Source: Bacteroidales bacterium
Lineage (GTDB): Bacteria; Bacteroidota; Bacteroidia; Bacteroidales; UBA932
Assembly (NCBI GenBank): GCA_017483985.1
Contig: JAFUUB010000059.1
Coordinates: 1-32,166 of the forward strand
Direction of reading: 5' to 3'
DNA: 32,166 bases
Under the pieces are notes generated by a model. It had not been told where the DNA came from. It did not search any database and was given only the letters and a program-made list of their open reading frames with translations. This document shows, in pieces, positions 22,499-30,111 of the stretch (positions within the stretch are counted from its first letter, which is position 1; every line of letters starts with the position of its first letter). The position numbers were made by a program, and so were the translations under genes.

Positions 22499-23331
22499 CA
22501 GAACCGATCAAGATATCCCTGGATGATTACGTGCTGACCGGTGGCGGATTCAATGGCGAAAGCTATGACCACAAGACCGATCCGGACGTGATGTTGAAGC
22601 TTTATTTTCCGGGCAGGATCCGGCAGCCGCTGGACGAGATGCTGATGGCACGGAAGGTGTATGACCTGGGCATCCCGTCGCCGGAGCCGGGCGATTATGT
22701 CGTGACCGAAGACGGTCGGTACGGGATCCGCTTCCGCCGCATTCCCGGCAAGGTCTCGTATGCCAGGGCGACGGGGGATCATCCGGAAAAGGTCGGCCAG
22801 TATGCCGCGGAGTTCGCGCAGATGTGCCGCCTGCTGCACGGCACGCATGTGGATACGGGCCAGTTTGAAAATGTGAAAGGACGGTATCTGCACCTGTTGG
22901 AAGAGAACCCGTTTTTCACCACCGTGGAAAAGGACCGTCTGGCCCGTTTTATCACGGATGCCCCCGATACCGATACGGCCATCCACGGCGACCTGCAGTT
23001 CGGCAATGCCATCTTTGCCGGGAACGAGCGGTATTTCATCGACCTGGGAGATTTCTGCTATGGTTACCCGATGTTTGACCTGGGCATGCTGTATCTGTGC
23101 TGCAAACTGGATAAGGGACCTTTCCTCGAGGAGACGTTCCATATGACCTCGGAGACGGCGTCGCGGTTCTGGGATGCCTTTGCGCCGGTTTATTTCGGCG
23201 CTGACCGTCCGCTCCGGGATATCGAAAAGGAAATCCGGCCTTATGCTGGGTTGAAAGCGCTGATCATTGAACGGGATGCCCATGAACCCAGGCCGGAATT
23301 CCATGCGGTTTTGCAAGAAGTATTGAGATAG
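22495..23331 (+). CDS. APH-like phosphotransferase (TIGR02172-type)
   Basis: A 278-residue kinase-fold protein of the aminoglycoside/choline kinase superfamily. It has an N-lobe glycine loop (LTGGGFNGESY), Lys35 in VMLKLYF, the catalytic loop H164-G-D166-L-Q-F-G-N171 and the metal motif FIDLGDFCYGYPMFDLG (Asp183/Asp186), all intact. The pattern fits the TIGR02172 paralogous family, whose substrate is unknown to me. Nothing suggests drug resistance: it is embedded by a 4-base overlap in a chromosomal signalling operon. It may phosphorylate a small molecule or a protein of this module. It is followed after seven bases by the phosphatase gene. Confidence 0.85.
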   Translation: MTEPIKISLDDYVLTGGGFNGESYDHKTDPDVMLKLYFPGRIRQPLDEMLMARKVYDLGIPSPEPGDYVVTEDGRYGIRFRRIPGKVSYARATGDHPEKVGQYAAEFAQMCRLLHGTHVDTGQFENVKGRYLHLLEENPFFTTVEKDRLARFITDAPDTDTAIHGDLQFGNAIFAGNERYFIDLGDFCYGYPMFDLGMLYLCCKLDKGPFLEETFHMTSETASRFWDAFAPVYFGADRPLRDIEKEIRPYAGLKALIIERDAHEPRPEFHAVLQEVLR

Positions 23332-23338
23332 AGATTCC

Positions 23339-25411
23339 ATGATGAAGATATCCAAAGCATTGCGTCGTCTCCATGTCCGGGAAGGGGTTGCGCTGATTCT
23401 GGTAGCGGCCATCCTCCTGGAGTCGATCGCCCTGGTGCAGTGGTATTTCTCCCGGAAAGGCCTTCTGGAAGAAGCGACGCACCGTGCCCAGAGCGAGTTG
23501 GAGGTGAACCAGCTCGAGATTGAAAAAATAACGGGTTCGGTTGAGACGGTCGCGCGGAACACCGCGTGGACGCTGGAGTTTGGGCTGGAACATCCGGATA
23601 TGGTCTGGGGCATCCTGCACCGGCTGATGGAAAACAATCCCGATGTCAAGGATGTGGCCGTCGCCTATGTGGCGGACTATTTCCCTTCGGAAGGCCGCTG
23701 GTATGAACCGTTGCTGGCGCGTCGGTCCGACGGTACGGTCGAGGAAATGGTCCTGGGATCGGAAAGCCACGACTATCTTGGCAGAGATTGGTTTACCGTC
23801 CCCCTGCAGAGCGACAAGGGTTCTTGGAGTGAACCTTATTTTGATGAGAGCGGCGGCAAAACCATGGTCGTTACCTATTCTGAACCCTTGCATGACGGAA
23901 CGGGAAAGCCGGTCGCGGTCCTTGCCATCGACCTGGCCCTGGACTGGCTGACGGACCTCGTGGAGGGGATCAATGTTTATCCGAATGCGTACAGTACCTT
24001 GACCAGCCGGAGCGGGGAAGTCCTTGCCTGTCCCGCCGAGACCCTGACCATTGGAAAGGCCCTTCGCTATGAGACGCCTCTGGACAGGACCGGTTGGAAA
24101 CTGTCCGTGGTGATTCCGGAAGAGGATATCTATGGCGGAATCCGGAAGGTCGGGCTGATCGTCACGGTTCTGCAACTGCTCGGCCTGCTGATCCTGGGAC
24201 TGATCGTCCAGCATTCCGCCCGGGAGCAGGCCAAACTGGAGGCGGTCGAGGCCGGCAAGGAACGGATTGAGAACGAATTGATGATCGCCAGCCGTATCCA
24301 GCGGTCGATGCTGCCGAAAGTCTTCCCGCCTTTCCCGGAACGATCGGATGTCGACCTGTATGCCGCCTTGCTGCCGGCTAAGGAAGTCGGCGGCGATTTC
24401 TATGACTTTTTCATCCGCGATGAGCGCCTGTTCTTCTGTATCGGTGATGTGAGCGGAAAGGGCGTTCCTGCCGCATTGGTCATGGCGATGACCCGCAGCC
24501 TGTTCCGGACGGTTTCCAATCATGAAAAGAGCCCTGCCCGGATCGTCACCATCATGAACGAAAGCATGACGGACATGAACGAAAGCAATATGTTCGTCAC
24601 CTTCTTCTGCGGCGTCCTGAACCTGACCTCCGGCCATTTGCGCTATTGCAATGCCGGCCATAACGCCCCGGTGCTGCTGACCAACGTCATCGAACCCCTT
24701 CCGGTCGAGCCGAACCTTCCGCTCGGCATCCTGGCCGGTATGGCCTTCAAGGAGCAGGAACGGGATCTCTCCTATGACGATGCCCTTTTCCTGTATACGG
24801 ACGGCATCACGGAGGCGGAGAATGAAAAGAAAGATTTTTTCGGCGAACACCGGATGCAGGAGGCCCTCCGGAAACGGGGCAGTGCCAAAGAGCATCTGGA
24901 GAATGTCGGAAAGGCCGTCCGGCACTTTGTCGGCGGCAATGAGGCCAATGATGACCGAACCATGCTATTCCTCCATTATATGAACAAGATTCTCCCTGAC
25001 GCTTCCGAGCGTCACCTTGTCCTGCACAACGATATCCAGCAGATTCCGCAGCTGGCCGACTTCGTCGGAATCATTGCGGAGGAAATGGGACTGGAGCAGA
25101 GTCTGGCCATGGGCCTGAACCTGGCATTGGAAGAAGCCGTGACCAATGTCATCCTGTATGCCTATCCTCCGGGCTCTGACGGACTGGTCGACATTGAGGC
25201 GATCATGCGGGCCAAATCGTTGGAATTCATCATATCGGACAGTGGTATACCTTTTGATCCCACGCAGGCGCCGATGGCGGATGTGACCCTGAACGTCGCT
25301 GAACGTCCGATCGGGGGACTCGGCATTTATCTGGTCCGCAGTATCATGGATTCGGTAAAATACGAGCGGAAAGACGGACAGAATTTCTTGTCGATGACGA
25401 AAAATATTTAA
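23339..25411 (+). CDS. Cache-domain membrane sensor fused to SpoIIE/RsbU phosphatase and RsbW-like kinase
   Basis: A 690-residue fusion. Residues ~16-36 are TM1; ~40-265 form a periplasmic Cache-type sensor (DYLGRDWFTVPLQ, GKPVAVLAIDLALDWL); ~271-292 are TM2; a short coiled coil leads to a PP2C-type SpoIIE domain (~325-548) with metal-binding Asp353 (GGDFYDF), Asp370 (GDVSGKG), Asp488 (LYTDG) and Asp538/539 (NDDRT). The C-terminal ~140 residues are a GHKL ATPase of the RsbW/SpoIIAB kind: ALEEAVTNVILYAY (N-box), SDSGIPFDP (Asp634) and GGLGIYL. One protein could therefore both dephosphorylate and phosphorylate the STAS protein encoded next, under control of an external ligand. Such fusions are known in partner-switch systems. 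The start could also be ATG 23342. Confidence 0.92.
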   Translation: MMKISKALRRLHVREGVALILVAAILLESIALVQWYFSRKGLLEEATHRAQSELEVNQLEIEKITGSVETVARNTAWTLEFGLEHPDMVWGILHRLMENNPDVKDVAVAYVADYFPSEGRWYEPLLARRSDGTVEEMVLGSESHDYLGRDWFTVPLQSDKGSWSEPYFDESGGKTMVVTYSEPLHDGTGKPVAVLAIDLALDWLTDLVEGINVYPNAYSTLTSRSGEVLACPAETLTIGKALRYETPLDRTGWKLSVVIPEEDIYGGIRKVGLIVTVLQLLGLLILGLIVQHSAREQAKLEAVEAGKERIENELMIASRIQRSMLPKVFPPFPERSDVDLYAALLPAKEVGGDFYDFFIRDERLFFCIGDVSGKGVPAALVMAMTRSLFRTVSNHEKSPARIVTIMNESMTDMNESNMFVTFFCGVLNLTSGHLRYCNAGHNAPVLLTNVIEPLPVEPNLPLGILAGMAFKEQERDLSYDDALFLYTDGITEAENEKKDFFGEHRMQEALRKRGSAKEHLENVGKAVRHFVGGNEANDDRTMLFLHYMNKILPDASERHLVLHNDIQQIPQLADFVGIIAEEMGLEQSLAMGLNLALEEAVTNVILYAYPPGSDGLVDIEAIMRAKSLEFIISDSGIPFDPTQAPMADVTLNVAERPIGGLGIYLVRSIMDSVKYERKDGQNFLSMTKNI

Positions 25412-25416
25412 ATTTG
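25388..25416 (+). promoter_or_regulatory. Internal promoter before the STAS gene
   Basis: TTG (25388-25390), an 18-base spacer and TAAATTTG (25409-25416) form a full promoter. The -7 box contains the stop codon of the phosphatase gene and ends four bases before the STAS ATG, so the transcript would be leaderless and carry STAS plus antiporter only. Confidence 0.7.
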
Positions 25417-25420
25417 CGAT

Positions 25421-25726
25421 ATGAAAGTTACGATCAACAAAGAGGAGAAGGCTACGGTTGTGGTTTTGACCGGCCGTCTGGATACGCCTTCTGCGCAGGA
25501 AGTCAGCAAAGCAATGGAACCCGTCGTAGCCGATGCTTCGGGAACCATCATCCTGGACTGCTCGGGCTTGGAGTATATTTCCAGTTCCGGTCTCCGGATT
25601 TTCCTGACGGTCCGAAAGGCCGCCGCCGTCCAGGGCGGAAAGGTGATTGTGAAGGGTATCAACAGCGATATCCGCAATGTCTTCATGATGACCGGTTTCC
25701 TGAACCTGTTCGAGATCGAGGCCTAG
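25421..25726 (+). CDS. STAS-domain anti-sigma factor antagonist (RsbV/SpoIIAA-like)
   Basis: A 101-residue single-domain STAS protein. The diagnostic loop DCSGLEYISSSGLRIFL carries the phosphorylatable serine (Ser55 or Ser56) at the start of helix 2. In partner switching, the RsbW-like kinase phosphorylates this serine and the SpoIIE phosphatase removes the phosphate; the unphosphorylated form binds and sequesters the kinase or another partner. The kinase and phosphatase are both in the preceding protein. No sigma factor is encoded in the window, so the output is unknown. It has its own predicted promoter and lies four bases before the antiporter gene. Confidence 0.92.
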   Translation: MKVTINKEEKATVVVLTGRLDTPSAQEVSKAMEPVVADASGTIILDCSGLEYISSSGLRIFLTVRKAAAVQGGKVIVKGINSDIRNVFMMTGFLNLFEIEA

Positions 25727-25730
25727 GAGC

Positions 25731-27188
25731 ATGCTGTCGGATCAACTGCTGCTGTTGGCATCGCTGCTGGTCTTTGCCGCTGTGCTGATCACCAAGGTCG
25801 GCGCCCGGCTGGGGGCACCGTCCCTGCTGCTGTTCCTGATCTTGGGAATGGTGGCCGGGGCCGACGGCCTGGGTCTGGAGTTCGGCCGGTATGAGATTGC
25901 CGAGTCAATCGGGCATTTTGCCATGACGGTCATCTTGTTTGCCGGCGGTCTGGAGACCTCCCTGTCCGAGACCAAGCCCGTGATCCGGCAAGGCGTCCTG
26001 CTGTCAACGGTCGGCATCATCCTGACGACCGCCTTCACCGGCATCTTCATCTATCTGACGGTCGGGAATTCCATCGGCGGTGTCGCCCTGACGTTCCTGG
26101 GCAGCCTGATGATCGCGGCGATCATGTCTTCGACGGACTCCGCGTCCGTGTTCTCCATCCTCCGCGGCAAGAACCTGAACCTGCGCGAGAACCTGGGCCC
26201 GATGCTGGAATTGGAATCCGGTAGCAATGACCCGATGGCTTTCGTGTTGACCATCATCCTGGTCGGGGTCTTTTCGACGGATGTGCAGATCGGGTCGGGA
26301 GCCCTTCTGCTGAAGGGTGCCGGCATCCTGATGGTGCAGCTGGTCGTGGGACTTGCGATCGGCCTGCTGGTGGGCTATCTGTCCAAGTGGGTACTGGAGA
26401 AGGTGGACCTGGAGAATGTGTCCCTGTATGCCATCATGGTCTTCAGTATCGGCTTCCTGGCCAATGCCCTGGCTTCGATCCTGCATGGAAACGGACTGCT
26501 CTCCCTGTACATCGCGGCCGTGATCATCGGAAACCAGGTCCAGTTGAAACATCGCCGTGACGTCCTGAAATTCTCGGATGCGATGACCTGGGTGATGCAG
26601 CTGATGATGTTCTTGATGCTGGGCCTGCTGGCGCGTCCTTCCCACATGCTGCGCATCCTGGGACCGGCCCTGCTGATCGGTCTGTTCATGCTTTTCATTG
26701 CCCGTCCGATGGCGGTCTACCTGACCCTCCTGCCGTTCCGGAAGATGAGTTTCCGGGCCAAGACCTTCGTGTCGTGGGTCGGCCTGAAGGGCGCCGGTCC
26801 GATCCTGTTCGCCTTGACACCGGTCGTCGCCGGCCTGGAAGGTGCGACCGACATCTTCAATATCGTGTTCGTCATCTCCCTGCTGTCCCTGATCCTCCAG
26901 GGCTTCTCCCTTCCGATCGTAGCCCGCTGGCTGAAGCTCAGTTACGATGCGGATCCGCAGGTCGAGACCTTCGGCATGGAGATTCCTGAGGAAATGGGCA
27001 TGCTGCGGGACCATACCGTCCTGGAAGAGGAACTGGGGGATGGGAAGACCCTCCGCGACCTGCATCTGCCCCATGGTATCCGGGTTATGATGGTCCGGCG
27101 CGGGGAACGGTTCCTGGTGCCCCACGGAAGCATGGAACTGCTTCCGGGCGACCACCTGATGATCATCCTGGGAGAGAGTGACGATTAA
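25731..27188 (+). CDS. CPA1-family K+(Na+)/H+ antiporter with C-terminal TrkA_C-like domain (NhaP2/CvrA-like)
   Basis: A 485-residue transporter with about 12 membrane segments over residues 1-395. CPA1 features are visible: MTVILFAGGLETS, SSTDSASVFSILR and LELESGSNDPMAF (the ion-binding ND pair). The C-terminal ~85 residues form a cytoplasmic regulatory domain of the TrkA_C/RCK_C kind (LRDLHLPHGIRVMMVRRGERFLVPHGSMELLPGDHLMII). It would exchange K+ (or Na+) for H+ across the inner membrane and so affect turgor and pH. It is the last gene of the operon and is also served by the internal promoter, so it may be the effector or a target of the STAS protein. The stop interlocks with the glycerate kinase stop. 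Confidence 0.92.
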   Translation: MLSDQLLLLASLLVFAAVLITKVGARLGAPSLLLFLILGMVAGADGLGLEFGRYEIAESIGHFAMTVILFAGGLETSLSETKPVIRQGVLLSTVGIILTTAFTGIFIYLTVGNSIGGVALTFLGSLMIAAIMSSTDSASVFSILRGKNLNLRENLGPMLELESGSNDPMAFVLTIILVGVFSTDVQIGSGALLLKGAGILMVQLVVGLAIGLLVGYLSKWVLEKVDLENVSLYAIMVFSIGFLANALASILHGNGLLSLYIAAVIIGNQVQLKHRRDVLKFSDAMTWVMQLMMFLMLGLLARPSHMLRILGPALLIGLFMLFIARPMAVYLTLLPFRKMSFRAKTFVSWVGLKGAGPILFALTPVVAGLEGATDIFNIVFVISLLSLILQGFSLPIVARWLKLSYDADPQVETFGMEIPEEMGMLRDHTVLEEELGDGKTLRDLHLPHGIRVMMVRRGERFLVPHGSMELLPGDHLMIILGESDD

Positions 27189-28222
27189 CGGCCCTCAAGT
27201 GAAGAAATGAGTTCCGAAACAGCCTGCTGCAGATTGTGGCGGGCTGTTTCCGTACGGAGGGCTTCCTGCAGCGGCAGGCTCCGCGGAGTCGCTTCGGCCA
27301 GATAACGGAATCCCGCTTGGGAAAGGGCGCCCCGGTCCTCGATCCGTCCGGAAACGAGGGCGACCGGGATGCTTTTTGCTTTTTTCAGTACGGCCTGGGG
27401 AACTTTCCCGGCCAGGGTCTGGCTGTCAGACTTTCCCTCTCCGGTGACAATCAGGTCACATCCTTCGCAGGCCCTGTCAAATCCACTGAATGCCATGACC
27501 GTATCCGCTCCGGGAACGAGCCGTGCGCCCAGGCAGGCGAGCATCGCTCCGCCCAGTCCGCCGGCAGCCCCGGCACCGGGCACATCCGTAATGTCGATGC
27601 CTGTTTCCTGCCGGATCCGGCCGGCCTGCCGGACCATCCGCTCTTCCAGTTGTTCGACCTGGACCGGGGTCGCTCCCTTCTGGGGACCGAAGACCCGGGC
27701 CGCTCCCAGGGGGCCGACAAAGGGCGTATCCACGTCGCAGAGCACTTCGATGTTCGCCCCGGCCGCCCGTTCAGCCAGGCCGGGAACGGAAAGCATACCT
27801 TCGCCGCCATCACAGGTGGCCGATCCGCCCAGGCCGACGAGGATGCGCCGGCAGCCTTGTTCCAGGGCGGCCAGCAGCAGTTCTCCCACACCCCGGGTCG
27901 TGGTCAGCAGGGGATTGCGGCGCTCCGGCGGGACCAGCGACAGCCCGCAGGCAGCCGCCACTTCGAGGATCGCCACGTCGCCGGCTACCCCGTAAAAGGC
28001 TTCCACCGGCTGTCCAAGGGGGCCCGTAACGGTTCGGGAAAGCCGTTTGCCACCCAGGGCACGGGTCAGGACGGAAACCGTGCCTTCCCCGCCGTCGGCC
28101 AGCGGCATCTCCAGGGTTTCCCAGTCCGGGCGGACCTGTCGGACCGCATCCGCCATGGCCGCCGCCACGCAGGCTGCGTCCATGCATTCTTTGTAGGAAT
28201 CCGGAGCGAGGAGGATCCGCAT
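27185..28222 (-). CDS. Glycerate 2-kinase (GlxK/GarK family), internally short
   Basis: A 345-residue cytoplasmic kinase phosphorylating glycerate with ATP to 2-phosphoglycerate. Family features: MRILLAPDSYKECMDA at the start, MPLADGGEGTV, ILEVAAACGLSLV, VGLGGSATCDGG, PGAGAAGGLGGAM and DLIVTGEGKSDSQTLAGK. Homologues are usually about 370-380 residues. The difference lies after GGEGML, where the usual ~35-residue segment (with the glycine-rich turn and the LDPRL-like helix) is missing and the chain passes directly to GLAERAAGANIEVLCDVDTPF. All recognisable catalytic motifs remain, so it may still be active. It is the last gene of a minus-strand operon, one base after the PPOX-like gene. Confidence 0.92.
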   Translation of the reverse strand: MRILLAPDSYKECMDAACVAAAMADAVRQVRPDWETLEMPLADGGEGTVSVLTRALGGKRLSRTVTGPLGQPVEAFYGVAGDVAILEVAAACGLSLVPPERRNPLLTTTRGVGELLLAALEQGCRRILVGLGGSATCDGGEGMLSVPGLAERAAGANIEVLCDVDTPFVGPLGAARVFGPQKGATPVQVEQLEERMVRQAGRIRQETGIDITDVPGAGAAGGLGGAMLACLGARLVPGADTVMAFSGFDRACEGCDLIVTGEGKSDSQTLAGKVPQAVLKKAKSIPVALVSGRIEDRGALSQAGFRYLAEATPRSLPLQEALRTETARHNLQQAVSELISSLEGR

Positions 28223-28223
28223 C

Positions 28224-28712
28224 TTATTTTTCCCGTACTTGTTTGCCGGTCATATGCTTGATGGTCAGTTCGAGCACTTCGGCGTGGGGCGCGTTCCGTC
28301 GCATGTCGTCTTCCATGTCATAGGAATCCGGGAAATACTTCTTTCCCAGCTGGCGGAGACGGAAGGTGTGCTCGATGCCGTTGTCCACGATATGGATCCG
28401 GCCGAAGCAGATGACGCTCTTGACGTGGTACCACCAGTCACCGGGCTCCCGGACGGTTTCGTCCAGGACGGTGAAACAGGCTTTGTCGCAGGCGCGGATG
28501 GCATCCACCTTGTGTCCGTCCTTGGCACAGTGGAAATAGATCTTTCCTCCGTCATGGACGAAGTTGATGGGCACCGTGTAGGGATAGCCGCCGTCGCCGA
28601 TGACGGACAGGAACCCCCGGTATGCCGCGTCCAGGATGCGGACGCATTCTTCCTGCGGCAACTGCTGCTTGAACCGGCGCATCGGCCGGAACTCCATGGC
28701 GGCTTCTTCCAT
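28224..28712 (-). CDS. Flavin-binding PPOX/Nim-like split-barrel protein
   Basis: A 162-residue protein of the pyridoxamine 5'-phosphate oxidase-like fold. The pattern MRRFKQQLPQEECVRILDAAYRGFLSVIGDGGYPYTVPINFVHDGGKIYFHCAKDG, quoted here as motifs GFLSVIG, YPYTVPINFV and IYFHCAKDGHK, is that of the NimA-like FMN-binding group. KSVICFGRIHIVD completes the barrel. Nim proteins can reduce nitroimidazoles, but most such chromosomal homologues have unknown substrates, so resistance is not claimed. The start may be ATG 28712, 28697 or 28682. It sits between the LolA-like gene and glycerate kinase in one operon. Confidence 0.85.
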   Translation of the reverse strand: MEEAAMEFRPMRRFKQQLPQEECVRILDAAYRGFLSVIGDGGYPYTVPINFVHDGGKIYFHCAKDGHKVDAIRACDKACFTVLDETVREPGDWWYHVKSVICFGRIHIVDNGIEHTFRLRQLGKKYFPDSYDMEDDMRRNAPHAEVLELTIKHMTGKQVREK

Positions 28713-28726
28713 CTTACCTTGGGTGA

Positions 28727-29353
28727 TCAGCGTTTGTCGATGATCTGCGCATTCGGATACTGAGACGGGTCAAACGTGACGTCCTTCTCGGTGACATTCA
28801 GGGCGAAATCGCGCAGGATGACGGAAACGATGCCCTTCCCGGCCTTGAGGCTGACGGGCAGGTAGGTGTCCTTGGCAACGACCAGGTCCATGGTCCTGGG
28901 ATCGTCCTTGACGGTATTGTCCTTGGATTTGGTGCAGCGGAACTCCCAGGTTTTCGCGGTTTCCTTTCTCAATTTGACATCGTAGCCCTTGGTGACGCTG
29001 TCCAGCATCTTCGCGTTATCTTCCGCATCGGATGTCTCCCCGGGTTTGGCATTCTCGATGGTGATCGTGTTTTTCCCGGAGTCGTACTCCCAGCTCGTCA
29101 TCCCGTCAGACCAGTTGATGAATTGGGTGCCGTCCTTCACCATGGTCATCTTGTATTTATCTCCGTGGGAATAAACCGTGGTGGCGATGGAGCCGAGCAG
29201 GCTGACCTTGATTTCCATGACCATGGAGAATCCTTCCGCTTCAAAACGGTCCGTCTCCCGGTCCATCCGGGCGATGATTTCTTCCGGGGTCTGGGCGAAA
29301 AGCGCCGTCGAAGCCAGCAGGGCAGTAAGCAGAAGCGAGACAATCTTTTTCAT
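28727..29353 (-). CDS. LolA-like periplasmic outer-membrane lipoprotein carrier
   Basis: A 208-residue secreted protein with signal peptide MKKIVSLLLTALLASTALFA, cut near residue 20. The mature chain begins with a helix (TPEEIIARMDRETDRFEAEGFSM) and continues as a half-barrel of alternating strands (KYKMTMVKDGTQFINWSDGMTSWEYD, here noted by FINWSDG and TSWEYD), as in LolA and Bacteroidetes LolA_2 proteins. LolA ferries lipoproteins from the inner to the outer membrane. I chose ATG 29353 because it starts the signal peptide; the open frame upstream is antisense-free but lacks one. It lies ten bases after the cytidylate-kinase-like gene. Confidence 0.82.
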   Translation of the reverse strand: MKKIVSLLLTALLASTALFAQTPEEIIARMDRETDRFEAEGFSMVMEIKVSLLGSIATTVYSHGDKYKMTMVKDGTQFINWSDGMTSWEYDSGKNTITIENAKPGETSDAEDNAKMLDSVTKGYDVKLRKETAKTWEFRCTKSKDNTVKDDPRTMDLVVAKDTYLPVSLKAGKGIVSVILRDFALNVTEKDVTFDPSQYPNAQIIDKR

Positions 29354-29363
29354 AGTGAGGTGA

Positions 29364-30002
29364 TTATTCGGGGTTGATATATTGGAGGATGAGATCGACG
29401 GCCTGGTCTTCGGACAGGTTGTCCATGTTGAGGACCAGGTCATAATTCCTCAGGTCATAGCGGCTGACACGGGCGAACCGTTTGACGAAATGCTCGCGAC
29501 CTTCATCCACCTTTTCGATGATTTGCAGGGCCTCCTCTTCGGAAACGCCCTGTTTCTGCACGATCCGCTCCACGCGGTGTTCCCTGGAAGCATGGATGAA
29601 GATGTCCAGTTTGTTCGGCTCGTCCTTCAGGACGAAGAAAGCGGAGCGTCCGGCAATGACGCACGGACCTTCCTGCGCGAAAGCGGTCAGGATCTCCCGC
29701 TCGCACCGGAAGATGTCTTCCGTGGTGGTGACCAGGTATTCGGCGGGGGACGGTCCCAGCAGGGTTTCCTGGGACGGCGCCGCCTTTACGAAAGCGGCGA
29801 ACTCGCTGAACCAGTTGGATTTTTTGCCCTTGATCCGCTCAATCTCGCCGGCACTCAGGTTGAAGCGGCGGATGAGTTCTCCGATGAGTTGCTTGTCCAG
29901 GAACCGGACCTGCAGTTTTTCAGCGAGTTTCCGCCCGATCGAGCGTCCGCCGGAGCCGACTTCCCGGCTGATGGTGATGACGAATTTTTCGTGGGTATTC
30001 AT
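29364..30002 (-). CDS. Cytidylate kinase-like family protein
   Basis: A 212-residue P-loop protein: FVITISREVGSGGRSIGRKLAE contains the nucleotide-binding loop SREVGSGGRSIG (residues ~12-23), followed by VRFLDKQLI, CVIAGRSAFFVL and a lid region with HASREHRVERIV. This is the 'cytidylate kinase-like' family (Cytidylate_kin2), common in Bacteroidetes, whose substrate is generally unproven and which is distinct from the housekeeping Cmk. It leads a four-gene operon. TACCTTTG at 30053-30046 on this strand is a probable -7 box about 44 bases upstream. Confidence 0.85.
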   Translation of the reverse strand: MNTHEKFVITISREVGSGGRSIGRKLAEKLQVRFLDKQLIGELIRRFNLSAGEIERIKGKKSNWFSEFAAFVKAAPSQETLLGPSPAEYLVTTTEDIFRCEREILTAFAQEGPCVIAGRSAFFVLKDEPNKLDIFIHASREHRVERIVQKQGVSEEEALQIIEKVDEGREHFVKRFARVSRYDLRNYDLVLNMDNLSEDQAVDLILQYINPE

Positions 30003-30045
30003 GGTAATGGTCTTTACTTCGCATGCGCAAGGGCTGTGCTGGTAA

Positions 30046-30053
30046 CAAAGGTA
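30046..30053 (-). promoter_or_regulatory. -7 box of the cytidylate-kinase-like operon
   Basis: A perfect TACCTTTG on the reverse strand in the region between divergent genes. The -33 element is not clear. Confidence 0.5.
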
Positions 30054-30111
30054 TCATTTTTATTTTGAAAACCGGAGCGTAACACCGATATTTAATGCCA
30101 CGATTTGAAGA

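Noticed and set aside
22495..23331. Aminoglycoside resistance gene
   Set aside because: The fold is APH-like, but the gene is embedded in a chromosomal signalling operon and resembles a paralogous family of unknown substrate rather than known resistance enzymes.
25721..25731. Shine-Dalgarno sequence before the antiporter gene
   Set aside because: AGGAG is present but ends only one base before the ATG, too close for normal pairing, and it overlaps the STAS stop codon. Bacteroidota rarely use such sites.
28224..28712. nim nitroimidazole-resistance gene
   Set aside because: It is only a distant Nim-like PPOX protein in a metabolic operon, with no insertion sequence promoter upstream. The family is broad.
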